Source: Leucobacter aridicollis
GTDB lineage: Bacteria; Actinomycetota; Actinomycetes; Actinomycetales; Microbacteriaceae
DNA length: 64,000 nt
Direction: 5' to 3'
Assembly (NCBI RefSeq): GCF_024399335.1
Contig: NZ_CP075339.1
Span: 1,364,001 to 1,428,000 of the forward strand
A program made the translations under genes and the position numbers. This document shows positions 43,403 through 51,312 of this stretch, piece after piece (within the stretch, counting starts at the first letter, position 1; every line of letters starts with the position of its first letter). The notes under the pieces were generated by a model, which saw only the letters and a program-made list of their open reading frames with translations, searched no databases and was not told where the DNA came from.

Positions 43403-44353
43403 GTGAAGAAACCACTCAAAATTACCCTCACCACCCTTGGTGTCATCGTCGGGCTCGTCGGGGCGACACTCGCCACGACCTCTATTGTGAACGCGGTGAA
43501 GACCCCGCGCGAGGTTGCGGCGCTCGAACCATATGGTGAGCTCGTGGAAGTCGACGGCAAACAGATGAACGTCGCCGAATTCGGCAGCGGCGAGCAGACG
43601 ATCGTGCTCACGCCGGGCGCCGGAACCGCTTCGCCGGTCGCCGACTTCGCGCCCGTGATTAACGGCCTGAAAGACGAGTACCGGATCCTCGCGGTCGAGC
43701 CGTTCGGCTATGGCCTGAGCGACCAGGCGGATACCCCGCGGACGACGGAGAACATCGTCGCCGAGATCCACCAGGCCGTCTCGAGTTTCGGTGTCGACGA
43801 GTACATTCTCATGGGGCACTCGATTACAGGTATCTACGGTCTCGCATACGCGAACACGTATCCCGACGAGGTCACCGCCTTCGTCGGTATCGACACCTCC
43901 GTGCCCGAGCAGCCAGGCATGGACAGGGTGCCAGGGATCCTCAAGGGCGCCCCTGCGATCCGTGGGCTCGGGCTGCTGCGCGTGATCACCGAGCTTGGCG
44001 GCAACCCACTTGAGGGCAACCCGGCGTACACCGCCGAGGACATCGAGCGCATGGACGTGCTCGCGATGCGCAACTCCATGGCCCCCACTTACCTTGACGA
44101 GGTCAACCACCTTGCCGAGAACTTCGCTGCCGCGAAGGGGCAAACGTTCCCGAAGGACCTGCCGCTGCTGCTCATGTATCAGGCGCACAACCCAGACTTC
44201 CCCACCTGGACCGACATGCATGAGGCGCAGGCGGCGACCGTCGATTACGCGGTCACCCTCGAGATCGACGCCGACCACTACCTGCACCACACGAAGGGGG
44301 AGGAAGTCGTCGCAGCGACCAAGGAGTTCCTCGCGGGGCTGCCAGTCGAGTAG
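43403..44353 (+). CDS. Secreted or membrane-anchored alpha/beta hydrolase
   Basis: A 316-residue hydrolase with an N-terminal hydrophobic segment (ITLTTLGVIVGLVGATLATT) after a basic start, without a clear cleavage site. The nucleophile is probably the Ser of MGHSITG, where the usual GHSMGG is altered. Upstream is VEPFGYGLSDQ, and the His is likely in IDADHYLHH. The GTG at 43403 was chosen because the signal-like segment then sits at the N-terminus. It converges on the MFS gene across a strong stem-loop. Confidence 0.85.
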   Translation: MKKPLKITLTTLGVIVGLVGATLATTSIVNAVKTPREVAALEPYGELVEVDGKQMNVAEFGSGEQTIVLTPGAGTASPVADFAPVINGLKDEYRILAVEPFGYGLSDQADTPRTTENIVAEIHQAVSSFGVDEYILMGHSITGIYGLAYANTYPDEVTAFVGIDTSVPEQPGMDRVPGILKGAPAIRGLGLLRVITELGGNPLEGNPAYTAEDIERMDVLAMRNSMAPTYLDEVNHLAENFAAAKGQTFPKDLPLLLMYQAHNPDFPTWTDMHEAQAATVDYAVTLEIDADHYLHHTKGEEVVAATKEFLAGLPVE

Positions 44354-44379
44354 ACGCAGGGGCAGACCAGCCGCAGTAC

Positions 44380-44423
44380 GACGGGCCCTGGCGGTGCGCG
44401 AGCGCGCAACGCCAGGGCCCGTC
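44380..44423. terminator. Bidirectional stem-loop between convergent genes
   Basis: A perfect 14-bp stem (GACGGGCCCTGGCG with its complement) with a further TGCGCG/CGCGCA pairing in the loop. It sits between the hydrolase and MFS stop codons and can end both transcripts; no T-run is present on either side. Confidence 0.75.
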
Positions 44424-44443
44424 CCCCGGTGTCCCAGTCTGGG

Positions 44444-45652
44444 CTAGGCTGCCTGCTCGGCACCTTCGATTCGCGCTGCGAGCCCGCGGGCGAGGAACAG
44501 GATCACGACAGCGAGCGCAACCGAGATCATGTAGGCGATGCGCATCGAGCTGAGGTCGGCAATCGGGCCGATGAGCGCAGCGCCGAGCAGGAACCCGACG
44601 TAGGTGAACGTGTTCGCGCGCGCCACGGCGACGCCCGTGTCGTCGATCGTTCCCGCCGCCGCGAACGCGAGCGGCGCGATCACGCAGAGGCCGCCGCCTG
44701 CGAGCGCAAACCCGACGAGTGCCATCCACGGCGCCGTGGCGAAGACAACCGCAAGCATTCCGGCGAGCGCGATGAGCGCGCAGACCTGGATCACGCGCTT
44801 CGCGCCGAACGCCCTGATCAGCCAGTCGGCGCTGAGCCTGCCGATGAGCATCGCGGCGCTGTAACCCCCGTAAGCGAGGGCGGCGACGCTCTCCGGGGCC
44901 GCGAGCGTGTCGTGCACGTAGACGGAGCCCCAGCTCGATGCCGAAGATTCGATGAAGTAGGCAGAGGTAAGGACGACGCCGATGCTGAGTACCGGGAGCC
45001 AGGGAACCTTGACGCGTGCCGGCGCGGTGCCGGGCCGAGTCTCCGCTGAACCTGCAGCGCCGACGCGAGCATGCACGAGGGACCTGCCCGTCCAGAGCAG
45101 CAGAGGCACGAGCACGATGAACTCGGCACCGAAGAAGACCCAGAGCGGTAGCCCTGCCTGGGCGGTGAACGCCGCGGCGAGCGACGCGACGATGCCTGCC
45201 GCGCTGTAGATCGCGTAGAAGCCGACGACGATGCTGCGCCTGTACCGCTGCTGCAGCGAGACCGCCTTCATGTTCATTGTGGCGTCGACCATTCCAAAGG
45301 CGATGCCCATCACGATCCACGCCGGAATGAGCAGCGCGAACGAATCGGCGAACCCGATGAGTGCGAGCGCCGTGAGGTTCGCGACGATCGCGAGCCGCAG
45401 CAGGGTGTCGCTATGGACGCGTTGCACAATTGAGCCGGTGATGAGCGTCGCTACTCCGGCCATAAGCGGCAGCGCGAGTGTCATAAGTGCGAGCGTTGAG
45501 TCGCTGAATTCGAACGTCGCTTTGACGGTTGGCAGCCGCGCAAAGAGGGAGCCGAACCCAAGCCCTTGCGCGAAGAACACGATGAACAGGGCGATGCGTG
45601 CCTGGCGCATGCCCGCCGTGATGTGGGTGTCGGTGGAGGTGATATTCGTCAT
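44444..45652 (-). CDS. MFS transporter
   Basis: A 402-residue major facilitator from the ATG at 45652 (GAGGAG upstream), with about 12 membrane segments. The loop after TM2 resembles the family motif only loosely, but FFAQGLGFGSLFARLPTVK, MGIAFGMVDATMNMKAVSLQQ and the C-half repeat are characteristic of the FucP/sugar-like or YbjJ-like group. It lies 62 bp behind the acyl-CoA synthetase gene, and the three minus-strand genes probably form one operon. The substrate is unknown. Confidence 0.88.
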   Translation of the reverse strand: MTNITSTDTHITAGMRQARIALFIVFFAQGLGFGSLFARLPTVKATFEFSDSTLALMTLALPLMAGVATLITGSIVQRVHSDTLLRLAIVANLTALALIGFADSFALLIPAWIVMGIAFGMVDATMNMKAVSLQQRYRRSIVVGFYAIYSAAGIVASLAAAFTAQAGLPLWVFFGAEFIVLVPLLLWTGRSLVHARVGAAGSAETRPGTAPARVKVPWLPVLSIGVVLTSAYFIESSASSWGSVYVHDTLAAPESVAALAYGGYSAAMLIGRLSADWLIRAFGAKRVIQVCALIALAGMLAVVFATAPWMALVGFALAGGGLCVIAPLAFAAAGTIDDTGVAVARANTFTYVGFLLGAALIGPIADLSSMRIAYMISVALAVVILFLARGLAARIEGAEQAA

Positions 45653-45714
45653 TGTATGTCTCCTCAATCCCGGCTCTCCGTTGAGCCGCTAGTGGGTGTG
45701 GGTGCTGCGGGGCG

Positions 45715-47274
45715 TCAGGCTCGCGCGAGCCGGCGGAGGTGCTGTTTGTCGACCTTGCCAACCGGGAGTAGCGGGAGCGCGTCGACGATGACGAACTCCT
45801 TCGGCACCTTGTAGTTGGCGAGGTGCTCACGGGCGTAGGCGCGGAGGGCGTCGGCTTCGGGCGCGCACCCCGCCGCGGGGACGACGTACGCGACTCCGAC
45901 CTCGCCGAACGTGTCGTCTGGCCTCCCGATGACGGCGGCAAGGGCGACATCGCTGTGCGCCTCGATGCGCAGCTCGATCTCGCGCGGGTACACGTTGTAG
46001 CCGCCCGACTTGATCATGTCTGACATGCGCCCGACGAGGCGGAGCGCCCCGTCGTCTCTAAGGACGCCCACGTCGCCGGTCTTGAACCAGCCGTCCGCTG
46101 TGTACGCGGCTGAGGTGCCATCGGGGTTGCCGAAGTATTCGAGAAACAGGCCCGAGTGTCGTACTTGCACTTCGCCCTGAGCGCCGGGCGCAACCGGGCC
46201 CTCCTCGTCGGCGAGCCGCACCTCCATGCCGGGGTCGAACCGCCCGACAGTCTCAGCGAGCACCTCGTCGCTGTCGCCGTCGCGTGTGAACGTGATCGAG
46301 GCGATCGTCTCGGTCATGCCGTAGACGGTCATGAGCGGGATTCCGCGGTCTTTGTAGGCCCGGATCACGTCGATCGGTAGGGGAGCGCCGCCCCAGACGA
46401 CCCGTCTCAGCGATGTCAGGTCGGTGGCCGCGAACTCGGGCTGGGCCGCGATGAGCTGCAAGATGGTTGGCACGGTCATGAGGTTCGTGAGCCCGAGCTC
46501 CGGCACGAGCGCCAGCAGGCTCGCCGGGTCGAACTGTTCGAGGAGCGCGAGCATTCCGCCTGCCGCAAGGGTGGTGCCCGTGAGGTCTGCAAGGCAGGCA
46601 ACGTGGTTGATCGGCAGGTTGCACGGCACGCGCGGTGCGCGGATGCCGAGCACGTCGGCTTCGACCCGCGCCGCGTAGACGAGGCCTCCGTGCGAGAGCA
46701 CCGCGCCCTTCGGTGACCCGCTCGAACCCGAGGTGTACACGATCGTCGCCGGGTCGGTGGGGTGAATCTCGGGGTAGCTCGCGGGCAGGGGGGCGGCCTC
46801 CGGCAGCTCCGGCAGCTCCTGCAGCGCCGAGGCCACAGTCCGCGGCCCGATCCTGAACGCGCCGCGGGCGCCGACCGCCGCCGCGAGCTCAGTAATCTCA
46901 GCACCGTATTCGCGCCCGTCGACGGCGTCGAGTGAGAGAAACACTGACGGCCGTGCGTCGGTGGCGACGTGACGCAACTCTGAGAGTGTGTATTTCGGGT
47001 TGAGCCCTATCCAGACTCCACCCGTGCGCATCGTCGCGAGTAGGGAGATGAGGTACTCGGGCCGCGGGGTGCAGAGCGTCGCGACGCGGACGCCGGGAGC
47101 GACACCCATGGCGGTAAGTGTCGCGGCGAGCTCGTCGACGCGAGCGGCGAGGCCGGCGTAACTCAGTGTGACGCCCTCGAACCATACGGCGTCCGCTTCG
47201 GGGGTCGCGAGCGCGTAGTGGTCGAGGTAGTCGAGGTAGCTCGTGGGCTGCGGCACTGCAGCGGTGGCGTGCAC
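45715..47274 (-). CDS. AMP-binding acyl-CoA synthetase
   Basis: A 519-residue ligase of the ANL superfamily that activates a carboxylic acid as acyl-AMP and then acyl-CoA. The P-loop is YTSGSSGSPKGAV, the adenine motif VYGMTET, the ribose Asp is in WFKTGDVG, and the catalytic Lys is in LPVGKVDKQHL. The hinge is GRMSDMIKSGGYNVYP. The GTG start is 3 bp after the hotdog gene ends. The acid cannot be predicted, but the neighbouring hotdog protein suggests CoA-ester metabolism. Confidence 0.93.
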   Translation of the reverse strand: MHATAAVPQPTSYLDYLDHYALATPEADAVWFEGVTLSYAGLAARVDELAATLTAMGVAPGVRVATLCTPRPEYLISLLATMRTGGVWIGLNPKYTLSELRHVATDARPSVFLSLDAVDGREYGAEITELAAAVGARGAFRIGPRTVASALQELPELPEAAPLPASYPEIHPTDPATIVYTSGSSGSPKGAVLSHGGLVYAARVEADVLGIRAPRVPCNLPINHVACLADLTGTTLAAGGMLALLEQFDPASLLALVPELGLTNLMTVPTILQLIAAQPEFAATDLTSLRRVVWGGAPLPIDVIRAYKDRGIPLMTVYGMTETIASITFTRDGDSDEVLAETVGRFDPGMEVRLADEEGPVAPGAQGEVQVRHSGLFLEYFGNPDGTSAAYTADGWFKTGDVGVLRDDGALRLVGRMSDMIKSGGYNVYPREIELRIEAHSDVALAAVIGRPDDTFGEVGVAYVVPAAGCAPEADALRAYAREHLANYKVPKEFVIVDALPLLPVGKVDKQHLRRLARA

Positions 47275-47277
47275 GGC

Positions 47278-47766
47278 TCAGCGCTCGACGTTTGTGCCGT
47301 CGTCGCGGGTCGCGAAGAGCGACAGCCACCTGGCGACCATGGCCGGCTTCTCCTCGCCTTCCACCTCGATAGTGTTGTCGGTGGTGACGAGTACGGTGCC
47401 GTCGGGGCGTGGGGTGACCTCCGCGAGCGTTGCGACGCAGCGGATCTGCTGTCCGATGAAGACGGGGAGCGTGTACCGTACGCGATCGAGTCCGTAGTTG
47501 AACCCGTAGATGTCCTCGCCGCGGACCGGGCTGTTGTTGAAGTGGAACATCGTGAGCAGGCTCGTGAGCAGGAAGCCGTCGACGAGCGTCGCACCCAGGG
47601 GATTGTTCTTCGAGGCGGTGAGATCGGCGTGCTCGGCGTCGAGATAGCTTGCTGTTGCGAAGGCAGACAGGTGCTCGGCGTCGATCGCGAGCCAGTCGGA
47701 GGTGAAGAACTCAGTGCCAGCGTGGAGGTGAAGATCGGAGAGCGGGATTTCGCGGCGTTGCGACAT
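47278..47766 (-). CDS. MaoC-like hotdog-fold protein
   Basis: A 162-residue single hotdog protein of the NodN/MaoC group. The substrate-proximal Asp region is WLAIDAEHLSAFATASYLDAEH. The usual catalytic His in the AHGY/AHGM turn is replaced: here the sequence is TLVDGFLLTSL, with Asp where the His is expected. Therefore hydratase activity is doubtful and a binding or altered catalytic role is possible. It is the first gene of the operon with the ligase and MFS transporter. Confidence 0.8.
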   Translation of the reverse strand: MSQRREIPLSDLHLHAGTEFFTSDWLAIDAEHLSAFATASYLDAEHADLTASKNNPLGATLVDGFLLTSLLTMFHFNNSPVRGEDIYGFNYGLDRVRYTLPVFIGQQIRCVATLAEVTPRPDGTVLVTTDNTIEVEGEEKPAMVARWLSLFATRDDGTNVER

Positions 47767-47782
47767 TGAAACTCCTAAACGT

Positions 47783-47798
47783 AAGTAAATATTTACTT
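47783..47798. promoter_or_regulatory. Perfect 16-bp palindrome upstream of the hotdog gene
   Basis: AAGTAAATATTTACTT, AT-rich in very GC-rich surroundings, 17 bp upstream of the hotdog start and in the gap shared with the TetR gene. It fits a TetR-family operator. Confidence 0.75.
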
Positions 47799-47943
47799 TA
47801 GTATGAGCGTGAAGTTGTCAGTGGTCAAGCCCGGTGTTGTAGCGCAGGCGCTGCAGCGCATCTCGGGCAGTGCGCCACGCGAAGTCCGGGCCGATGCGGC
47901 AAGATGGATCGAAACGCGCGGCAACCGGGCCGGGGGAGGAAGG

Positions 47944-48570
47944 ATGGTGACGGCAGTGGAGCGACAAACACCCAAGCAGGCGCGCGGGCGCGCCGCTGTC
48001 GCCTCCATTTTGGCGGCAGCGAGCGAACTGCTCGAGGAGGGCGGATTCGACAGCCTGACCACGGCGACGATCGCAACCCGCGCCGGGGTGAACATTGCGA
48101 CGCTCTATCGCTACTACCCGAACAAATTCGCAATCGTGCGCGAGCTCGCGCAATCAATCGAGGAGGAGCGATCAGGCGTTGCGCTTCGTGAGCTTTCTGA
48201 GCTGGGGGTGGCGCCCGACTGGCGTGAGCCAGTCGCGCGCGCAATCCGCGCGATGGCGCAGCTGCGGCGCGACACCTCTGGCGCGACGGCGATCAGGCGG
48301 GCCCTCCAGTCCTCGCCCGAGCTGTGGCATCTTGACCACGATGTGAACGCTGCGACCGCCGAAGCTATCGCCCCATACCTGCTGCGGGTGAACCCCGCGC
48401 TGCCGGTGGAGCGGGCCGCGGCGATCGCCCTCACCGTCGTGCACACGGTTGCGAGCCTGCTCGATCTCGCAGCTGGCGAACGGGAACGGGAGCTCGGTCT
48501 TGAACGGGAGCTCGAGCTCGTCGTCATCAACTACCTCGCGCCCGAGCTCGATCCCCCGAGGGCCGTCTGA
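47944..48570 (+). CDS. TetR family transcriptional regulator
   Basis: About 208 residues from the ATG at 47944, preceded by GGAGG; a GTG one codon later is equally possible. The HTH is in LTTATIATRAGVNIATLYRY followed by YPNKFAIVRELA. The ligand domain is helical and ends in a charged GERERELGLERELEL stretch. The frame is open back to 47803, but that part is not typical of the family. It is divergent from the hotdog, ligase and MFS operon and likely represses it through the palindrome at 47783. Confidence 0.9.
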   Translation: MVTAVERQTPKQARGRAAVASILAAASELLEEGGFDSLTTATIATRAGVNIATLYRYYPNKFAIVRELAQSIEEERSGVALRELSELGVAPDWREPVARAIRAMAQLRRDTSGATAIRRALQSSPELWHLDHDVNAATAEAIAPYLLRVNPALPVERAAAIALTVVHTVASLLDLAAGERERELGLERELELVVINYLAPELDPPRAV

Positions 48571-48639
48571 GGCGTGTGACGCGGCGCGCAACCAGAATTA
48601 CGCGCGCAGAACCTGCCAGGGGTTCGCTAACGTTAGTCC

Positions 48640-49572
48640 ATGACCCCCGAGTTCACCCCGCGCCAGATCGCGGACCGCGACGTCTCAGCGTTTTCGAGTC
48701 AGGATCTGCACCGCGAGGGCACTCGCAGTCGCGATTCGATGCCGATTGGCGCCGTGGTGCACGCGTTTGGTCCTTTGTTTGTGATCGAGGCCTCGGGTGG
48801 ACCGACCGAGATTGAGCGACGCCCGCTGCTGCCTGGCATGCCAACGATTGACTTCGTGTTTGTGGCGCGCGGCACGTTCACGTACCTCGAGGACGGCGCG
48901 TGGCTTGAGTCGAGCGACCCGCTGCTCGTCGCACCGAGCGGCCTGCCGATGCGGGTGCGATTTCTCACGGACTGGAAGTTTCTCGTCGCTCGGATTCAGC
49001 GCGATGCGCTCATCCCGTTCCTCCCGCGCCTGCCTGACGGGGCGACTGTCTACCCTGAGCTCACGCTGCCAGAGCGAGCAATGCGCGGCTACCTCGCCGA
49101 GCTCGCTGAGGCGCCGGCAAGTGTTGGGCCCGGCGACGCAGCGACGGTGTCGCGGGTGGTGGTCGAGATGGCGGGCGCACTGCTGCGCGGACGGTTCCCG
49201 CTGCTGTCGTCGCAGCCCACGCAGGGCGCGAAAGATGTGTGGGGTGACGCGATGGGGGTGATTGCTCGGGAGTGTCGGGAGGCAGGGTTCGGTACCCGCG
49301 AGCTCGCTGAGGCGGTTGGGTGCTCTGTCAGGCGACTCCAGCTCGCGTTTACGAATCACGAGACGAGCGTCGGGGCAGAGCTGCGGCGCGAGCGCGCTCG
49401 AATCGCGCGGTCGACGCTCCAGAACCCCGAGCACGATGGGTTGTCCGGCGCCCAGGTCGCAGCCCGTTCAGGGTTTGGGTCGGCGTCGACGATGTATCGC
49501 GTGCTCCTCGATATGTATGGCGTGACGCAGCAGGACCTGCGCCGCAGGGTGGCGCCCTCGCGAGACGCGTGA
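48640..49572 (+). CDS. AraC family transcriptional regulator, first of two
   Basis: A 310-residue regulator with an AraC-binding-domain-like sensor of the type MPTIDFVFVARGTFTYLEDG (about 65-100) and a C-terminal double HTH: FGTRELAEAVGCSVRRLQLA and the second half SGAQVAARSGFGSASTMYRV. The stop overlaps the next AraC gene by one base (TGATG). The position just upstream of the second siderophore locus suggests iron or siderophore control. Confidence 0.9.
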   Translation: MTPEFTPRQIADRDVSAFSSQDLHREGTRSRDSMPIGAVVHAFGPLFVIEASGGPTEIERRPLLPGMPTIDFVFVARGTFTYLEDGAWLESSDPLLVAPSGLPMRVRFLTDWKFLVARIQRDALIPFLPRLPDGATVYPELTLPERAMRGYLAELAEAPASVGPGDAATVSRVVVEMAGALLRGRFPLLSSQPTQGAKDVWGDAMGVIARECREAGFGTRELAEAVGCSVRRLQLAFTNHETSVGAELRRERARIARSTLQNPEHDGLSGAQVAARSGFGSASTMYRVLLDMYGVTQQDLRRRVAPSRDA

Positions 49573-50363
49573 TGGTGAACGTCTCGCACGTCTCGACGGC
49601 GTCGCAGCGAATCCGTGGTTTTTTGCTCACGAGTGTGCGCCACGAGAGCCGCAGCATTCGGGCATGGGAAGCTGAGGTTCACGAGCACGACGAGCTCATC
49701 TGGTCGACAGCCGGAGTCGCTCGAGTTCGCGCCGGCGACTCGGTCTGGACTGTGCCGGCGCAGCGGGCGGTCTGGGTGCCGAGTGGGGTGCCGCACACGA
49801 TCGAGACCTCGGCCGACTCGCTGTTCTACGCGACTTTTCTTGAGGCTGGGCTTGCTGCGCAGCTTCCCCGTGAGGCCATGATCGTCGAGCTCATTCCCGC
49901 GGTCCGAGAGCTGCTGCTGCTCAACGCCGAGGCTGAGATGCCGACGAGCACGCGGCTCCGGCTCCAGCGCCTCGTGATCGAGTTGCTCACGCCAAGCCCG
50001 GGGGCTCAGGTCGATCTGCGGATGCCGGTGACGCCAAGCCTGCTGGCGGTAGCCGAACAAATTCTCGCCGATCCGGGAGCCTTCGAAACGACAGTCGACT
50101 GGGCAGAGCGGGTGGGGCTTCCGCCGCGAGAGCTGACGCGGGCGTTCGTCGCCGAGACCGGGCTCTCACTGACACAGTGGCGGATCCGCGCGCGGGTGCG
50201 GGCCTCACTTGTCCGTCTAGCGTCCGGTCAAACTGTGGCGGCGGTGGCTGCAGCCCTCGGCTATTCCAACCCGAGCACCTTCATTGGCCACTTCCGTGGC
50301 ATCGTGGGGACGACCCCGGCAGCGTACTTTGCGGGAGCCGTGACAAAAAGCGATATAGATTGA
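49572..50363 (+). CDS. AraC family transcriptional regulator with N-terminal cupin, second of two
   Basis: A 263-residue regulator. The cupin is at the N-terminus (HEHDELIWSTAGVARVRAGD, then VWVPSGVPHTIETS) and the AraC HTH at the C-terminus (TVAAVAAALGYSNPSTFIGH and FRGIVGTTPAAYF). This cupin-plus-HTH layout is the same as one unit of the double regulator at 26.7 kb. It is translationally coupled to the preceding AraC gene and lies 151 bp before the second SIP gene. Confidence 0.92.
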   Translation: MVNVSHVSTASQRIRGFLLTSVRHESRSIRAWEAEVHEHDELIWSTAGVARVRAGDSVWTVPAQRAVWVPSGVPHTIETSADSLFYATFLEAGLAAQLPREAMIVELIPAVRELLLLNAEAEMPTSTRLRLQRLVIELLTPSPGAQVDLRMPVTPSLLAVAEQILADPGAFETTVDWAERVGLPPRELTRAFVAETGLSLTQWRIRARVRASLVRLASGQTVAAVAAALGYSNPSTFIGHFRGIVGTTPAAYFAGAVTKSDID

Positions 50364-50377
50364 CCGCATAGCGATAT
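50350..50377. promoter_or_regulatory. Direct repeats GCGATAT spaced by 21 bp
   Basis: GCGATAT at 50350-50356 and again at 50371-50377, start to start 21 bp, two helical turns, the geometry usual for AraC-family sites. The second copy overlaps an ATAGCG/CGCTAT inverted repeat (50369-50390). The first copy is inside the end of the AraC gene. Confidence 0.5.
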
Positions 50378-50401
50378 TTGGCTTCGCTATGGTGGGTGAA
50401 G

Positions 50402-50420
50402 TAAGGCAACCCTTACCAAG
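50402..50420. promoter_or_regulatory. Candidate IdeR/DtxR box upstream of the second SIP gene
   Basis: TAAGGCAACCCTTACC forms most of a 19-bp window agreeing at about 11 of 19 positions with the remembered iron-box consensus, and contains a perfect GTAAGG/CCTTAC inverted repeat starting at 50401. It would make the locus iron-repressed. Confidence 0.5.
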
Positions 50421-50490
50421 ATCGCATCAATGTCAAAGGATCGCTCGTGCCCGTTATTTACGCCGGTTTTATGCCGCCCCGCGTGGCGAC

Positions 50491-50508
50491 CCCCTCTGAG
50501 CGGAGGGG
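50491..50508 (+). promoter_or_regulatory. Hairpin covering the Shine-Dalgarno of the second SIP gene
   Basis: CCCCTC (50491-50496) pairs with GAGGGG (50503-50508), and the latter is part of the strong GGAGGGG ribosome-binding site of the GTG at 50515. Folding would reduce translation initiation. Confidence 0.5.
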
Positions 50509-50514
50509 CTAGCC

Positions 50515-51312
50515 GTGGCAATCCCATGCGCACCAGCGCGCGTCGTCGAGACTCGCAGGCTGACGCCCAACATGATTCGAATCACCGTCGAAGCCGTCGG
50601 CGACTGGCTCTGGCCAACTTACGGTCGCGGCGACGAACGGGTCGATATCGCACTGCCGGCACCCGGCGAGTCCGTCGCCAACATCGAGGTGTTCAACCTG
50701 CCCGAGTACGGTCGCGGGTGGGAGGGTGAGGAGCCGCCGTGGCGGCACTACACGGTTCGCCAGGTCAGGGATGGTGGCAGGCTCATCGACATTGACTTCG
50801 TCGTGCACGACGGCGGGCTCGCGTCGGGCTGGGCCGAACGGGCGGAGCCCGGACACATAATCGGAATCTTTGGGGCTGGCGAGCGCGAGGAACCCTCGTC
50901 GTACTATGCGGCTCCCAGTGACGCCGAGTTCCAGCTGCTCGTCGCAGACGCGACGGGTGTGCCCGGCCTCGGGCGTATCCTCGAGCAGCTCCCTGCTGGC
51001 GCCCGCGTGCTCGCAATCGCCGAGGTGCCAACCGAAGCTGACATTCAGGAATACGAGACCGCCGGTGATGTCGAGATTCGCTGGATCATCGGATCTGGCA
51101 ACGGGCATGGCCCGAGCGCGCTCGCGGCTGAAGTCGCAGGCTTCAGCGCCCCGGACGGGCCGTGGTACGCGTGGGTCGCATGCGAGGCAGCGACGAGTCG
51201 GGCAATTCGGCGAGACCTGCGTTCACGGCTCGGGCTCGCGCGGGACCGGCATCACGCGATCGGGTACTGGACCCAGGATCGCACAGGCAATATGTCGGCA
51301 GACGTCGGCTGA
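50515..51312 (+). CDS. Siderophore-interacting protein, second copy
   Basis: A 265-residue SIP-family flavin reductase. The FAD motif is WRHYTVRQVRD (about 81-91), with LIDIDFVVHDGG and the pyridine-nucleotide domain LLVADATGVPGLGRILEQLP after it, and HHAIGYWTQDRTG at the C-terminus. It shares the family plan with the SIP at 25.7 kb but is clearly divergent. The GTG start has GGAGGGG upstream. The stop overlaps the next ABC gene by one base, so the reductase and transporter are coupled, as in the fused IrtA of mycobacteria. Confidence 0.92.
   Translation: MAIPCAPARVVETRRLTPNMIRITVEAVGDWLWPTYGRGDERVDIALPAPGESVANIEVFNLPEYGRGWEGEEPPWRHYTVRQVRDGGRLIDIDFVVHDGGLASGWAERAEPGHIIGIFGAGEREEPSSYYAAPSDAEFQLLVADATGVPGLGRILEQLPAGARVLAIAEVPTEADIQEYETAGDVEIRWIIGSGNGHGPSALAAEVAGFSAPDGPWYAWVACEAATSRAIRRDLRSRLGLARDRHHAIGYWTQDRTGNMSADVG

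Noticed and set aside
47803..47943. N-terminal extension of the TetR regulator from an ATG at 47803
   Set aside because: The extra 47 residues are unlike TetR arms, and a good GGAGG site precedes the ATG at 47944.
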